NCBI GenBank assembly: GCA_964247055.1
Contig: OZ176055.1
Span: forward strand, 7,068,001-7,132,000
Reading direction: 5' to 3'
Source: Paragordius varius
Taxonomy: Eukaryota > Nematomorpha
Length of the DNA stretch: 64,000 nucleotides
Every line of letters starts with the position of its first letter. Position 1 is the first letter of the stretch. Below, piece by piece: positions 1 through 13,418 of this stretch. The notes below the pieces were generated by a model, which had not been told where the DNA came from, did not search any database, and worked only from the letters and a program-made list of their open reading frames with translations. The position numbers and the translations under genes were made by a program.

Positions 1-2295
1 TCACATTCACAAAAATTTATTTAAAAGATGCTTACCTCCAAATGCCAGTGGCCGAGAAGAATTGTTAACAATATCAACACATAAAGGTTTTTTTAGATAC
101 AAACGCATCTTCCAACGGGTGATGGAACAGGTACTGGCTGAAAGTCCGGGAACTTGCGTATATTTAGATTACGTCCTAGTGACTGGAAAATGAGCACATT
201 AACAATTAAAAAACGTATTAAATCGTCTCGATAAAGCCGGATTCAAATGAGGACAAGATAATATAATCATAGGTGGCAGAATCAGTTAACTATTTAGGGT
301 TTGAAATATCGAAAAAGGGTATAGGCCCATATAAAAACAAAATCAAGGCAATTAAGGAATTAAAAAGGCCGGTAGATAAAAAGTCATTACGTCGTTTTTT
401 AGGTTTTTGACGCTTCACGAACGTTTTATACCAAAATTATAAATTATAGTCCGTCCCTTACATGAAATAACTAGTAAGAATACGAGATGGTTTTGGACCG
501 AGAAACATGAGAAAAGCTTTGCAGCTAAGAATTTGTTAACCGAAAAAGTGTTTTCAACACCATATAATCCGGATAGGAAATTGATAATAGAAACTGGTGT
601 GTCAGATTTAGGATTTGGGTGTATTTTAAGTTATGAGAATACCGATAGCGTATGCCTCACAAACAACGCCTAAAGGAATTATTCCACTATCGAGAGGGAA
701 TTAAAAGCAATATTGTTGCGTTAAGAAAGTTTCATAGTTTCGTATATGGTAGAAAATTTATAATATTAACTGACCATTTACCCTTAGTAAAGTTAATGAA
801 TAGAGATCGAAATTTAATATAAATACATAATATTAAAAGATGGATTAATATAATAAATGAATACAACTTTGAAATTAGTCATCAAAAGGGGACAAAAATA
901 AAGCTGATTATTTGTCGAGATGCCGATTGACGAGATCGTTGCCTATGATGAAGATTATGCGGTTACCAGATATCTAAGGTTTTTGAAGTGTCATAGCGTG
1001 CGGTTAGGCAGAGATGAAATTTAAAAAGAAACCGCATCAGATCTAGTATTACAAAAAGTAATTAAAGCGTTAAACAACCATGACTGAAGTTCTCCAGAAT
1101 TAGAAAAGTTTGTAAACCGTAAAGACGAGTTGGCATATCAAATGATCGGATTATAATTCCGAAGCCCCTCAAAAGAGAGGTGGGAGATACCTACACAGCG
1201 GTCATAACAAAGTAGAAACCATGAAAGCGATGGCCAGATTTACGTGTTATTGGCCAGAATTAGAAATGACCTGATAAAAGCTGTAGTCAGTGTGAATCGT
1301 GAACGTAGTAGGCCGAACGTTACTCAGAATTCCACGTATTAGTGGGATCATAATGTTGCTGTGTGGGAGCGTTTGCATATTGATATAGCCGGACCGGTTG
1401 ACGGCTATTATTGGTTGTTGATAATTGTTAGTGCCTCGAAATGGGCAGAAGGGTTTATTTTAAAAAAGGTAACCGCAGCGAATAAAATCCATAAAGTAAA
1501 GTAGAAGAAACGTTTGTAAGGTTTGGCTTTGCAAGAGAGATCGTTAGCGATAACGCTTCATATTTTAACAAAGAGTACTTCACGTCAACCTTAAATACGT
1601 TAGGGGTGAAACATATTAAGGTTACCCCCTACCATCCTAAGAGTAATGGGATGGTAGAAAGGTTAGTAGGTACAATAAAAAATAAATACAAAAGAATAAA
1701 AAATAATGCGATATCCACCCACAAAGCGTTTAACACTAGCATATGGGCGTATAGAAACTCTATCCACTCGACAACTAAAGAGACCCCGGTCCAATTAATG
1801 TTCAAGCGTACACCCCATACCACCTTAACCTGGTTAAATAGTAGGGCAAGATTGTTAGAGGCAGTCCGACGTTAGTTTGCGATCAATGAACCAGTAAAGA
1901 TCAAAAATGAACTAATCCAGGATGGTACGCCGGGGAGATCACGGACCATACAGGGTTATTGTCATGCAAGGTGTGGGTCAAAGACCAGGAGAAACTCGTG
2001 AGAAAACACGCCGATCAAATAGTACACCAGCCACACAAATCACCACTTTCAGCAACACAAGTGATGAGGACGTAACCACGGTCAAGGATGGTTAGACAAT
2101 TGCCTAACCTCAACCAAACAGCACTATCAACCCAAGTGACAAAACCGAACCGATTACCCCGACAGCCGCCAGTCTAAATAATAATAATACCCAGGAACCT
2201 GCAACAATCACCTCCCCCATAAAAATACAGGAACGACTGTAACCGACAAGAAGTCGTCAGAAACCCGGCGCGCTTTCGTAAGAAGGGAGTAGTGA
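1..2295 (+). mobile_element. Degraded Ty3/gypsy LTR retrotransposon relic (pol part, left end outside window)
   Basis: Translation in shifting frames gives Ty3/gypsy pol pieces in the expected order. Reverse transcriptase comes first (the counterpart of the FTKIDLKDAYLQMP motif lies in the first 50 bases), RNase H follows at about 560-900, and the integrase zinc-binding and catalytic regions lie at about 1180-1600. The integrase C-terminal part, including the TPYHPKSNGMVERL stretch, is at about 1600-2030. The copy resembles the younger element at 28198-32738 closely enough to be the same lineage, but it runs on the opposite strand and its LTR start differs. It is an old fossil with well over ten breaks. 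The purine-rich stretch at about 2280-2295 looks like the polypurine tract before a 3' LTR. Gag and the 5' LTR lie outside the window. Confidence 0.9.
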
Positions 2296-2600
2296 TGTTA
2301 TCGTGATAACTGATAGGCTAATTCGAATGAACCTTATATTAACTATTAGATTAACCGGACAAACAACATTCGTTATATATTAATAGATGAACCTCGTAAT
2401 TTATGTTTGTAGTATTAGATTAACCTCACCGTCACCTTTTACTATTATTATTATACTTTAAATAAATTGTAGAAACGTAAGCAATTCACCTTGATATATG
2501 TGAATACATTTTTACCTATTTTAGATATGTATATATATATATATATATATAGATGAATCATTATATACAAATGAACATATACAATTAATTAATCCTTTTT
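2296..2600 (+). repeat. Candidate 3' LTR of the relic gypsy element (right end uncertain)
   Basis: The sequence begins TGTTATCG directly after a purine-rich tract. The younger element's LTR begins in the same position relative to its own tract, with TGTTAGGC. It carries AATAAA-like signals near 2458. No second LTR copy is in the window, so the right end is only estimated. Confidence 0.35.
2527..2553. repeat. (TA)n microsatellite
   Basis: A run of alternating T and A of about 25 bp. Similar short runs occur at 25209-25227 and 40561-40583. Confidence 0.9.
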
Positions 2601-3080
2601 TACCGTATCTGACGTTACTTTGGTCCCATCTATTAAAGAGGAAAGAATAATTTATCAAAATTTTGAGGTTATAAAAATATAAAACATCATCAAATTATTT
2701 AGAAAAGTGTTATGATATTTTAAAGTGTTTTTAAACTGTATCCAGACTCAAATAAGTATGAAGTAGGCTTCAACAAAATTTTCTAAAAATTATTTTTTTA
2801 AAAAATATTTTTTGTGTTCAAATTTTAGCATATAATATAAACTTTTTCCCCTAAATCTCCGCCTTTTTGCCTTTATTTTAAGAGAACTTGCCCTCTTACG
2901 GGTCCAAAAATTTGAGATTTTTTGAGCCCACACTTTAAATTTTATAATTATTGTTTTGCTTTTATATGTAGTGTATGATATATTTTAGTGATCTATTTGG
3001 AATGAAGCATTTAACTTTCACCAAAAAGTTTTTAACATTATGTCAATTTCGCCACTCTCTGATATGGAGCAATTTCTAAA
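2601..3080. other. AT-rich spacer, no gene seen
   Basis: No coding pattern is visible. A stretch at about 2880-2940, read on the - strand, resembles 21530-21585 on the + strand (shared core AAATTTTTGGACCCGT or close variants), so it is probably a dispersed repeat. Confidence 0.5.
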
Positions 3081-4110
3081 ACTTGTGTATACAACACATT
3101 CATTTCAGTCCTTTTATTCAAATTGGGATCTTTGGGGACTCCATGTCTGTTAAAATTTCTTATTTCTAAAAATATAAATTGAAACAATTGTAAGGTTTGG
3201 ACTTATATAACATAATTATTATTACATTACATGTTTTCACTCGTGAGAGCGATCATGTTATACAACCTGTCTCGCCATAGAACTCTATCTATGGCTTCTT
3301 CTGCATTAAGCTCGTATTCTGCTAGCTCTCTTTTTAATGTGTCTATCCATTTCGTGTTGTGCCGACCACGTCCTCGTTTTCCCTCAACTATATGACTATC
3401 TATTATATTTGCAATATAATTAGAATCTCTCCTTTCAATGTATCCGAACCAACGTAGCCTATTTTTTTGACATTCTTTCCACTATTGGTTTATCTGTGCT
3501 CCCACGAATAAATCTATTTAACTCCGTCTTTTCTTGTTACCCCACACTTCATTCTAAGCATTTTCATTTTTTGACGTTAAAATTCTTTCTTCGGATTTTT
3601 TGACGCCCCAGGTCTGTGAATTATACATCATTGTGAGTTGAACATCTAAAGAGTAAATCTTACCTTTCACTCTAACATCAATATTTTGATCACATAACAC
3701 GCTTAAAATTTTCTTTCAATTTACCCAACTGCTCTTTATTTTTAAATTAATATCATCGGTCAACGATCCATCTGAACTTAGCATTGCCCCCAAATATTGC
3801 ACCTTTCTTACCCTTCAGAACCTTCTATTTCATGTTTTGGACCCCCAAAAGTAATAAATTCAGTTTTTGCTTTGTTTACTTTCAGACCGTATTGATCCAG
3901 CATAACAACCCATCTGTTTACCGTCGCTTTAACTCAGCCAATGAATTAGATAAGATGATTATGTCAAATGCATACATTAAGTACCAACCTTAATGCACCG
4001 AAATATTAAAAAGATTCAATTTAAAAAAACTTAATATTACTTATTTTATGGATAAACCTCAAAGAAAAATTAAGTAACGTGACATATTATTTTAATCATA
4101 GCGCATCTCA
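3081..4110 (+). mobile_element. Copy of the AACACTT/TTAA inverted-repeat family, split by a LINE fragment
   Basis: Positions 3081-3204 match the left arm of the foldback element at 43840-45153 (ATTCATTT(C/T)AGTCCTT, ATTCAAATTGGG, then a stretch ending CTTATATAA). The match resumes after the LINE fragment at about 3995-4110 (CCGAAATAT, AATATTACTT, ACGTGACATA). The LINE piece therefore landed inside this older element. The right terminus was not located with confidence. Confidence 0.6.
3205..3993 (-). mobile_element. Non-LTR retrotransposon (LINE) 3' fragment, RTE/jockey-like reverse transcriptase C-terminus
   Basis: On the - strand the frames read the typical C-terminal part of a non-LTR reverse transcriptase. 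A GLKVNKAKTEFITFG thumb motif lies near 3900-3860, and a KGKIYSLDVQLT...YNSQTWGVKKSE stretch near 3690-3600. A RLRWFGYIERRDSNYI motif lies near 3470-3420. It is followed by GKRGRGRHNTKWIDTLKREL near 3390-3320 and an RVLWRDRLYNM ending near 3270. The frame is broken in several places and the 5' part (endonuclease, catalytic palm) is missing, as expected for a 5'-truncated old LINE. It is inserted in an inverted-repeat element. Confidence 0.75.
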
Positions 4111-4970
4111 ACGAGTCTTAAAAATGGTTGTTTTTAGAGTTCGTACAAAAAATCTCACATAAAATTTATCCTGATAAAAATTTTGGATCCAAGCATTTTT
4201 GCTGAAACCAAATAAACTTTATTTGGCACATACTGGGCCATATTTGAATTATGCGAAATATATTTACAAAAAACGTCAATAAAACTTTCTTAATGTATGC
4301 AAAATTGACAAACGCGTTGTTTTAAATATTGTTTAAATTCCATTTTTGGCTATTTGGAAGCCATAATGATTGAAAATATATATTAACCAAATCATATAAC
4401 ATTTACGTAAAGTATACTTTGATTAAGAATCTGAAGTTTTTATTCGCCTGTATATATTCCACAAATACTCGTTTATTAAATTCCTTTGTCGCGTGGTCAT
4501 CTTTCTTTATTATTATTTTTCTGTCATTTTTAGACACTGTAGGTTATTTACATCATCCTTAGTTTTGAACGTTTTACATATTCATCATAAAAAATATTTT
4601 ATTAATATCTTTTGTTATATCTTGCTTGAGAAGATCACCATTGTTTTGCATTAATATCCGCTTAGATATCCGTCATTTCTTTTCCTTTTAACTAAAAATG
4701 TCATTCTATAAAGCATTTCCACTTATGACAATAATTGTAAAACGAAAATGAGTTCAAAGAGAAGTGTGATGGTATTATATAGTAGATGCAAATATTATAA
4801 TATATTTATTAATTAAGATTAACGCCTGGCCAAAAAACACAAAAATAAATACATCTCCAAATCAATATTTATGACCTATAACGAGAAAAAAAATTTCATA
4901 CTATAAAATAATATTTTATTAGTAGAATTCGGATCTTTTAATATACCATTTACATTAATTCGCCTTTATA
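4111..4970. other. AT-rich spacer, no gene seen
   Basis: Very AT-rich, with no credible exon, RNA gene or repeat boundary noticed. Confidence 0.5.
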
Positions 4971-5213
4971 CAATTCCAATTCACTTGAAAAATTCAATTC
5001 ACCCTAAAATAAATCAAGTGTTTTTAAGGTTAAAAATTACTTATATTTTTTAATATTTTCAAAAAGTGAAATTTTGTTTAAAATTATAATAATACTGAAA
5101 AAATAATAATCTATGCCATTAAGATATATTTCATATTAATGAGTTACATTAGCCCGAAACATATGTACTATTTTTAGGGTGAATATGAATTGTTCAAGGG
5201 TGAATTTGAATTG
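4971..5213. mobile_element. Miniature element with TA target duplication (Tc1/mariner-type MITE)
   Basis: Terminal inverted repeats start CAATTCCAATTCA on the left and end TGAATTTGAATTG on the right, each flanked by TA (4969-4970 and 5214-5215). Sub-terminal copies of the CAATTCA...CACCCT motif repeat inside each end. Related copies lie at 34220-34442 and 49440-49733. The internal part (an ATAATACTGAAAA-like block and a TCATATTAATGA-like block) is shared, so this is one family. It has no coding capacity. Confidence 0.7.
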
Positions 5214-8200
5214 TAACTAAAAAGACAATAGTAAAGCATAACCTAAAGTATTTGCATTTTCTCCAAAAAAACCTGATGTTTTGCGTAGAGCTTTAAAATC
5301 CAAAAATATTTTTTTGACGATTTAGTAGGACAATTTGTTTATTGAAAATTAATGTCGCTGTTGCACCCGTGAGTAATTGTTTTTTTTTCTATAGTTTAGA
5401 GTGCATTGGGGTTCAGAAAAAAAATATTCCGCAGTGTGAGGAATTTTTGTTTATAACCACGAGAGAAATAATGATATGATTTAAAAAATTAATATTTTAA
5501 TCAATGAATTTAGAATAACTCTGGAATAAATTTTATATGAAAACATTTGGACTGTAAAACCGGATCCAAATAGGACGGTTTTAAATAGAAACCGGGTTAT
5601 ATGTTTTTACAGCATCAAAAATCTCCTAAATATTTGCAGTATGCAACTTATGCCTTAAAAAATTTTGAGATACCAATTATAATGAACCTCAAAACAATCA
5701 CCATGGAATAATAAGATTTTAACCAGATAATACGTATAATTTGAATTATTTTTTTTGATATTTTAAATATTTTAATTAAAATATAATATTCTTGCCCCTC
5801 CTTTCAAATAATAAATCATTCAATTAATTTTACAAGCGTCGCCCAAAACGTGACTTTCACAAAAAATTATAAATTTGGGGCTTTTTTTAATAACAATTTT
5901 TCTGTTGGTAAATTATTGATTTTTTTCAGCGTGTATTATTAAACAATCTACCCAAATTTTTATGGCTTAAAATCAGTGGAAGTCAATCTTATTTTTTGTG
6001 TACAGAAAATATTAATATTAAATTTTACCACTTTTTGTGGACAAGAATCTTGTTAACAACCCTTTTAAACTTATTGGTGTAAAGAGGGTTTGAGTTTCGA
6101 CCAGTCAAAAAATAATAACCATCGAACCGCTATGAATACAGTCATCATTAAACTACAATTGTAAAATATTTTATAGCTAAACCAAATTAAATACGGATTC
6201 AATTTGTTGTAAAATCGATTTACATATTTAATATTATATAAAATTTATATATGAGTACTTTATATTGTATTACAATATGCTTGAAAGTTTTTGACCGAGG
6301 CCAGGATTAATTCATCAATGCATTCAACAACCCTAGGCTCAGGGTAATATTTTGCGTTTTTTACGAATATATATATTTCTTATAGTAAATATAAAATTTG
6401 GGAATGTAAATCAAATATTTTTTGTTATCAATAGTGTGGCGGTATTAAACAATTGTAGAAAATATTTTTCCCAAGATTTAATTTAACTACAAGAAATTTT
6501 AAAATCTATAGGTTTTTTAAAAATCTTATATTATATTTTTTAATTTTCGTTTAAAAAGATATGATTTTGGCTTAGATTTTCCGGTACAAGAAAACCTCAA
6601 GAATAAAATAATTAATGATAAAAAAGTATTTTCGGTGTTAAATTTGATTTATAAAAAAATTCGCGATAATCTTTGCCAAATTTCAGAAACGTAATAACTA
6701 TATTTATTCATTTTTTTATAAAACCAGACATGTGCAAACATATTATATTTTTATACTTTTAACCATTTTTCAGACAAGCAAGCAAAGCAAGAAAAATGGG
6801 AAAAAAGATAATCCCCTAAAGCTTTTTGGTAATTTTTGTTTTTTAATAGAAATGTAAAAATTGTTTTTGGTGGTGAGGCGTTTTTGCATCTTTTTTGTTT
6901 TATTATAATTTTGGCGTCATCGGCTAGCAATATATTAGTCTGGGTTTGGAAAATTGTTTTATAACTATATTTTACAAAAAACATAATGCATTTGCATAAA
7001 AAACATAAAAGAAGTATTAAATTAAAAATGCAAAAATAGTAGATGATAAACCATTTTATCCGTAATATTAAGATAAATTATGAGAAGAAACATTCAATAT
7101 ATATACATTTAATCTGTCCATCTTTGTTTTCATACCATTTCTTTGACATCAAACGCAAGTTGAAAAAGATATTTATAATAATTTTGAGATATGCCTCTAT
7201 AATTTGGTTTTTATTAGATAAGTTTTTTTTCGATGTATAAAAAGAGCTGTAGATTTGCTTTAAAGATAAATATATTTTTTGAATATATTTGAAGTTTAAG
7301 ACTAATATAAACATATTTCGGCATTTGACGCATAATAAATCGTAATATCACTTTGATCTGATATTAAACAAGTAGTTTGCTATTAATAAATATGAATTGA
7401 AAATCAGTTGGTATAAAATATAACCTTTAAAGGTTATATTTTCATTCTGTTAGTTACTCATGTAAGTTCATAATTCATTTTTCAGAATATGTAGAAAACA
7501 TTTCATAAAAAGGGCAGGTCTCTTTAATGGAGCTTGGTTGGCATTTTCTTTGATCTTTATTATAAATTCGTACGTATTTTGCACAAAAAAGCTAAATGTA
7601 AAAAAATAATGTATACACATTTTTCATCTATAATTTTCGTTTTGTATGTTTTGATGAACTTTTATAATGTATATTATACGTTTATTCTTGTCTGTTTTTC
7701 CTTAACCAAAAAACATCTATCTACCAACCAACAAAACCATTGGATGGCTCGCTTTGCAAACAACAAGAAGAATAATTTTGAGATAAATTATCATTATTTT
7801 TTCCATTTTTAATAGTAGTTTTTGGCAATTTTTTTTCATTAAATGGGATGTGTCTTGCCCATTTTTTGCGTTTTATGAAAGATATTAGTATCTACGCACG
7901 CCTACATAAACGATGACATTTTCTACAACGCAATAAAGCAAACACACTTTATTATGGCCAATATTTTGATTATTATCAACAAAATTAATTAAAATGCCAA
8001 TTTCCTTTGCAAATTACAAAAACAATATGGGGGATATTCCATATCATAACAGTTATGATTCAAAAGCCAATTTAAATTTTATTGATGGAATATGAATTAC
8101 AAGTACATTGAATTATTTTTATAAAATAATATCTAAGAAATACTTAGATTATAAAATTTAACATGAAACCTTAGAAATTAATATTTAATCTTATTGAACT

Positions 8201-8397
8201 TTTAACATTAAACGCCTTATATGGGTCATAACTGGATAGATATATTATTACCGTTTCGAAGATTTATGCAGCAATTCTCTCAATATTATTTTTATATTTA
8301 ATTATTGCCCATTCATGTTTTTAACAGAAAATGAGCATAGGTTTATTATATAAATGACAGTAAAAGTGTTTATAATGTACCGATGTCATAGTTTGTT
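5214..8397. other. Long AT-rich spacer, no gene seen
   Basis: Short ORFs here are low-complexity (K, I, F, N) and lack splice or domain support. No RNA gene was recognised. Confidence 0.5.
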
Positions 8398-8865
8398 AAC
8401 ACTTCATTCATTTCCCTTTCACTTTTTGTCCTAGTTTACCTTTTGGGTTAGTTTTATGTCCCTAAGCTAAACTTTGTAGATAAACTTCAGTTTTGAAAGT
8501 TATTTTAGTTATAATTTAATTACAAACATTATTACAGTTTTGTGACTTCAAGCTCTAAAACGCGATAGAAACGAACAGCGATATTAAAATCAAAATGTAT
8601 CCTGTGAGCTTCTTAAAGTTAATCATTTACATTTTATAACCATAATATCCATTCATTTGCCTGTTGTATTAACGATTTAAAAAAATATAAAAACAAATGG
8701 CGGCAAATTAAGACGACAATTTTTAATTTTGCATTTTTTAGAATATTTTTATAATGCACCTAATAGGCTAATAAAATAAGCATATTAAATTCGGCTCAAT
8801 AGCTTAATTTTTTTTAGATATCCCACTCTGGGCTATAAAACTACCCCAAAAGGTAATGTAGTGTT
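8398..8865. mobile_element. TTAA-flanked inverted-repeat MITE (same family as 43840-45153)
   Basis: The left end reads TTAA-CACTTCATTCATTTCCC and the right end TAGTG-TTAA. The sub-terminal parts are also inverted: TTACCTTTTGGGTTAG on the left matches the complement of CTACCCCAAAAGGTAA on the right. TTAA at both borders is the target signature of piggyBac-type transposition, so a piggyBac-like non-autonomous element is the likely class. It is 468 bp long and non-coding. Confidence 0.6.
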
Positions 8866-8952
8866 AAATATGAAATAGCTCATAAACTTTACCTATTTAT
8901 GCCTTTTTTAATGGGTGAAAAATAGTAATTTACAGTAATTTGTGTTATCTTA

Positions 8953-9156
8953 GTCTTTAATAGAATTGGTTTCATGGACCGCATTTGTAATTTAACTCTT
9001 TATCTTATTCAGTTTAACACTACGATTCATAAATTATAAAATTTTTCTAGATCATACTAAAATTCTATTTTGGAATCCAAAACATTTTATTTTAACTTAA
9101 GAAATCTTTTGCAGACCAAATGATAATCACCGAGGGTCGCGGGTAAAACACCCCTG
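8953..9156. mobile_element. Degenerate hAT-like miniature element
   Basis: The right end AAACACCCCTG resembles the conserved right end of the hAT-like family (GGACACCCCTG). The left part contains ATGGACCGCATTTG, resembling the GGGCCGCATTTG core of better copies. The left terminus is eroded, so the start is approximate. Confidence 0.4.
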
Positions 9157-11215
9157 TTTTAGACAACTATGTGATATATTATGCATAAATTTTTCCCTTC
9201 CCCTTTTCAAAGAGTCTCAAATGATATATATAAGCAGCAAAAACATCACATATAAATAAAAAAATATATTTTAAATGTTTTACTCAAAAGAATGACTGAT
9301 TTGCTTTTCCATCAAAAAATATCAAGTTATGTTTTGAGAATTTTAATGTTCTGGAAGAAGGATTTTAGCTAAGTTAAAATTTAAACTTGTTTGAATTTGT
9401 TAAATTTTTTCTTGATATGATTGAGTTGTAAATCAATTTAATTTATTAAACGTTATTGAAAAAAACGAATGATTGATCAGATGGAGGATATATTAGAATT
9501 TCCAAGTAAAAATGACATTTTTTAATTGGATATATAGAAATAATATTTATAAGTGGCCAACATAACTTTTTCAAGTGAAATCATATTAAATTAATAACAT
9601 TTATACATTTGCAAAAACTATTTATATTATTTTGTTAACTGAATTAATAAAATTATTTAAAAAAATTTATTAAATATATGTGTTATGGTAATTGCAAATT
9701 TTGATTATTCATATAGAATATGTATCAAAAAATTATTTATCGTATTTTATAAAAAATTTGTAGCTAAAATATATTTTGATTTGTACCTGAGTATTTATTG
9801 AATATAAGAGTCAAACTTTAAATTAAAGATTACAACAGTTTTGACGAGGTCTTTCAAAATTTTCATACCTTCCTCCAAAAACATTTTAGCAATTTCTCAC
9901 AAAAATAGGCATAATCTGATGTAGTTGGCGCATTATAATTGTCTTTAGGCGCAAAAAACTAAAGATTTTTTGTAGTGCTCTATTTATACTATAGTGCACA
10001 AAATCGCGATAGATATTAATAATTTTTATGGTTTTTGGTTTTGTAGATAGTGCATCTTATTGATCGAAATCAAAAAATGGGAATTAGAGCTCATTGTTTT
10101 AATTTTTTAATAAAAATTTAATGCTTCAACCAATATATAATTATGTGTTAAAATAAAATGGAAACAATGTAATTAAATTTTTCATATTACCTCCAGAGTT
10201 TCAATGTTTGAAAAGCCTAAAAATAGATATGTACTTATTAGAAAATGGCATAAACTAAATCAAAGCTTTAGGTAAAAGCGTATCTATAACATTTTTAAAA
10301 TCTTTTATCATTCTTAAAACAGTTAGTTCGCATAATTCAATGTCGTCAAAATTTGTATCGCCTAAATTCTAGCTAATTTAACCTTATGCAAACGAATTTT
10401 TATATAAGATATTTTAAACTATATCTTCCACGGCATTAAATGTAAAATCATGTTTTTGTACATATAAAACCGCGTTAACAAAACTCTGAAAAACAAAGTG
10501 CACGTTTATTTTTTAATCATAACATATATATATTTTGTGACTATTTTAGATATGCCTTTTTAAGCAAAATAGAAACGTAAAAATTTAGCCCTCTAACACC
10601 CTAAACAAAAAAATAGCCAAAATTTTAATATAATTTACCAAAATATGCGCTATGTTATAAATTCCGATTTGGAATAGTAGTTAAAATAAGTTTATATAAT
10701 TTTCACAAATGCATAACAATAGCATCATGGTATGTTACAATATGATATGCATTATAACATACATATTCGAGGTAAATTTTTTATAATCCAATTTACACAG
10801 TCTACATTTATATTTGCTTTTGAGTTTTCTTGACGAACAACACATTTTATTCATTTCGGTTATGTTAAAATGTTATTGTTGTTGAGAATTATGTGCTCCG
10901 CAATTGTATTGCAAAAGTTTAGTATACACTATTCAGCTTTATGTTATTATTTTAAATCTGGATCGAATTGGATACTGTTCAGATAATTCGATTAATAAAA
11001 AAATTTACACTATCGAGCTACTCACATTCCCTTTATTAAACGCCCAACAGGCCTGATAGTCTACATTATATTGATCTACAGAAACTTGTTGATTCACCTC
11101 TAAACCAATAATATAATCAATTGTATCCTTTGTTTTTAGCAACTAACAAGTCTTTTACAGTTTCGTATGGGCTTAAAAAAACAAGGTTCAACATTTATTG
11201 CCATTTCATCTAAAC
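9157..11215. other. AT-rich spacer, no gene seen
   Basis: No exon, domain or clear repeat boundary was found in about 2 kb. Confidence 0.5.
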
Positions 11216-11510
11216 CAGGGGTGTCCAACACAAATGCCTTCATGGCCCGCAATTTGAACTCAAAGAAAAACTGGCGGGCCGCATTTGAGATATATATGCG
11301 GGCCATCAATATTTTATCAGATCTCAAATATAAGACTGTAAAATACAAACAGAAAACAATGTTTTCTTGTTCGTTGTCACTAGGAAAATTCCAAAAAATA
11401 TGCGAAAAATTAATTTTACTAAGATTCGCATAATTTTGCAAATTTTTAATTTCTAATATTTTTGCGGGTCACACATAATGTCTCGGAGGGCGGCGCTTTG
11501 GACACCCCTG
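11216..11510. mobile_element. hAT-like MITE, best copy of the CAGGGGTGTCC family
   Basis: Terminal inverted repeats are CAGGGGTGTCC at the left and TTTGGACACCCCTG at the right. The flanking 8-bp target duplication is ATCTAAAC / ATCTATAC (7 of 8 match), which is the hAT target size. The interior has unusually GC-rich GGCCCGC/GCGGGCC blocks for this genome and no transposase. Overlapping ORFs on both strands here are artefacts of the inverted structure. Relatives: 17553-17830, 18581-18830, 20841-21093, 32744-33061 and 8953-9156. Confidence 0.85.
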
Positions 11511-13418
11511 ATCTATACATTAAGGATATATAGCGATTTATTGTAACAGAGATGTCGCAAATAATTTTATTTTCCATGCGAATTTTTTTTCATGCAATTC
11601 AACTGTAAATTATTTTAAATATTAATACCCAACATTTTTATAATCTCTACACTTTAATTGCACTCTTGAAAACTTTAATTTCCTCCCTTGTGACCTCACT
11701 CACACTACATTTTAAATTTATTTCTAATTCTTTTATTTTACCTTTGAACATTTTAATATCAAACTACAAGCCAAATTCACCAAGAAAATATATTATGTGT
11801 TGGGTTAAATCTCATAAATGCTTGGATAATTGAAAAAAAAACAATTTTTTAAAGAGTAAAAAATTATAATACATAAAAAGTAATCTTAATTAAATGGTAA
11901 TTTTTTATTATTATTTTAGTATAAAGGTGAATTTGAAATGATCAAGGTTTTGTTATGAATTTGAGCGTCTTAATTTATTTGAGTGTAAATTAATGTTTAT
12001 GTATTAATATAAAGTTTAAATAAATGGCACCACCATTTTCCCAAAACTTTTGCAATATGTTATAAAAAGATAAAAATAATTTATATTTAGCGTAATTTAC
12101 ACTAAACTTTTTTACTATTTAGATATACGATTGAACTTGGCTCTGAGTGAACAATGGGCTGACTGTATGTTCTGTATTATCCTCTTTGTTTATATAAAAT
12201 GACACATGAAGTGCGCCATGGTGCCATTTTTAATTGGCATATATAACAGCAAAAATATTACTGTAACATATCTAGAATGGGTTCATTTGCGCAAACTTAT
12301 AAATTGTGTACTTCGCGTCAAAATCGAATTTTGTACTTTAATTGATATGTTAAAAAGCAAAATTTTTTATCTACTGTTATCTCAATCTAACACAATAAAG
12401 TTCATATTATAAAAATTAAATTAATATATATTTAATTTCAAACTAAAAAAGCCAACATGTTAATTTTTTTTTAAATATATATAATTTATTTTGTGTAAAT
12501 GTATGTGTGAGATGTTAAAAACTGTCAATTTGTAAAAAATGACCTCTTTCAAACACAATCTCCTTGTCATAAAATGTTTTTTATTACATCATAACAGGCA
12601 TTAAACGCTCCTTTGAGCATATTAACTAGGAGAAGAAAATATCCCAAAAGAACTCAAAGAAAAAATATTGTGTTTTGTGTGAACTGTATTTTTCATACAT
12701 GTGACATAAATTAAATGTTCAATGTCTCAATTTTTACATTATATTGTTTTTTTATATTAATGGTTTGAGGAAGAACAAAAATTATCCATTAATTTTTCCA
12801 AAAAGATATCATAATTAAGAGGAAAATTTTATGGTGAAACGTTGGAATTATTTTAATGCTATAAATGTTTTATAGTATTTTCGTTCTATCCATAAAAAAT
12901 ATTTCTCCATAAAAACTAGGCACACTCATCTTCTTTCATATGACATTAATTGACAAACGTGATAAGTTAAAGATATAGATTCCCTCATAATACATGATAA
13001 TATAATTATTAAAACGTAAAACAAAACAGATAAACCAAGAAAAAAATGCCCTTTTGTACATATTAATATTCAACAAGGGATACTATTTGGCCAAATCAAA
13101 TTACCATTAGTGAAAACATTTAATAATTAAAGTATTTGTGCACGAGAGGCATGGTTAAATCAGACTCAGTAATAAAAATTTTATCCAAAAAATATTGGAT
13201 AAATTTTTTTATTTATGCCATTAATTGCCACTTGAAAAAATACCATTTAAACTGTTCTCACAACATATATCATGCTTCCAAAATTCATTCAAATCCACTT
13301 TTCATATACACCGAAAACATCATCTCTACCTCACATCTTCTATTCGTATTTAACAGTAAAGTTAAAATTAAAACGATTTTGAAAGATATATTACAACAAA
13401 ACTCTCTGTTTTTGAAAA
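11511..13418. other. Spacer upstream of Gbx; possible relic of the TA-flanked MITE family
   Basis: Around 11650-11990 there are scattered copies of the GTGAATTTGAAATG / TTTGAGTGTAAATTA motifs of the TA-flanked MITE family, but I could not fix ends. The ORF at 13136-13531 overlaps the Gbx start in another frame and looks like chance. No promoter elements can be assigned from sequence alone. Confidence 0.4.

Noticed and set aside
11136-11441. Overlapping ORFs on both strands (101 and 88 codons)
   Set aside because: Both lie mostly within the hAT-like MITE and arise from its GC-rich inverted structure.
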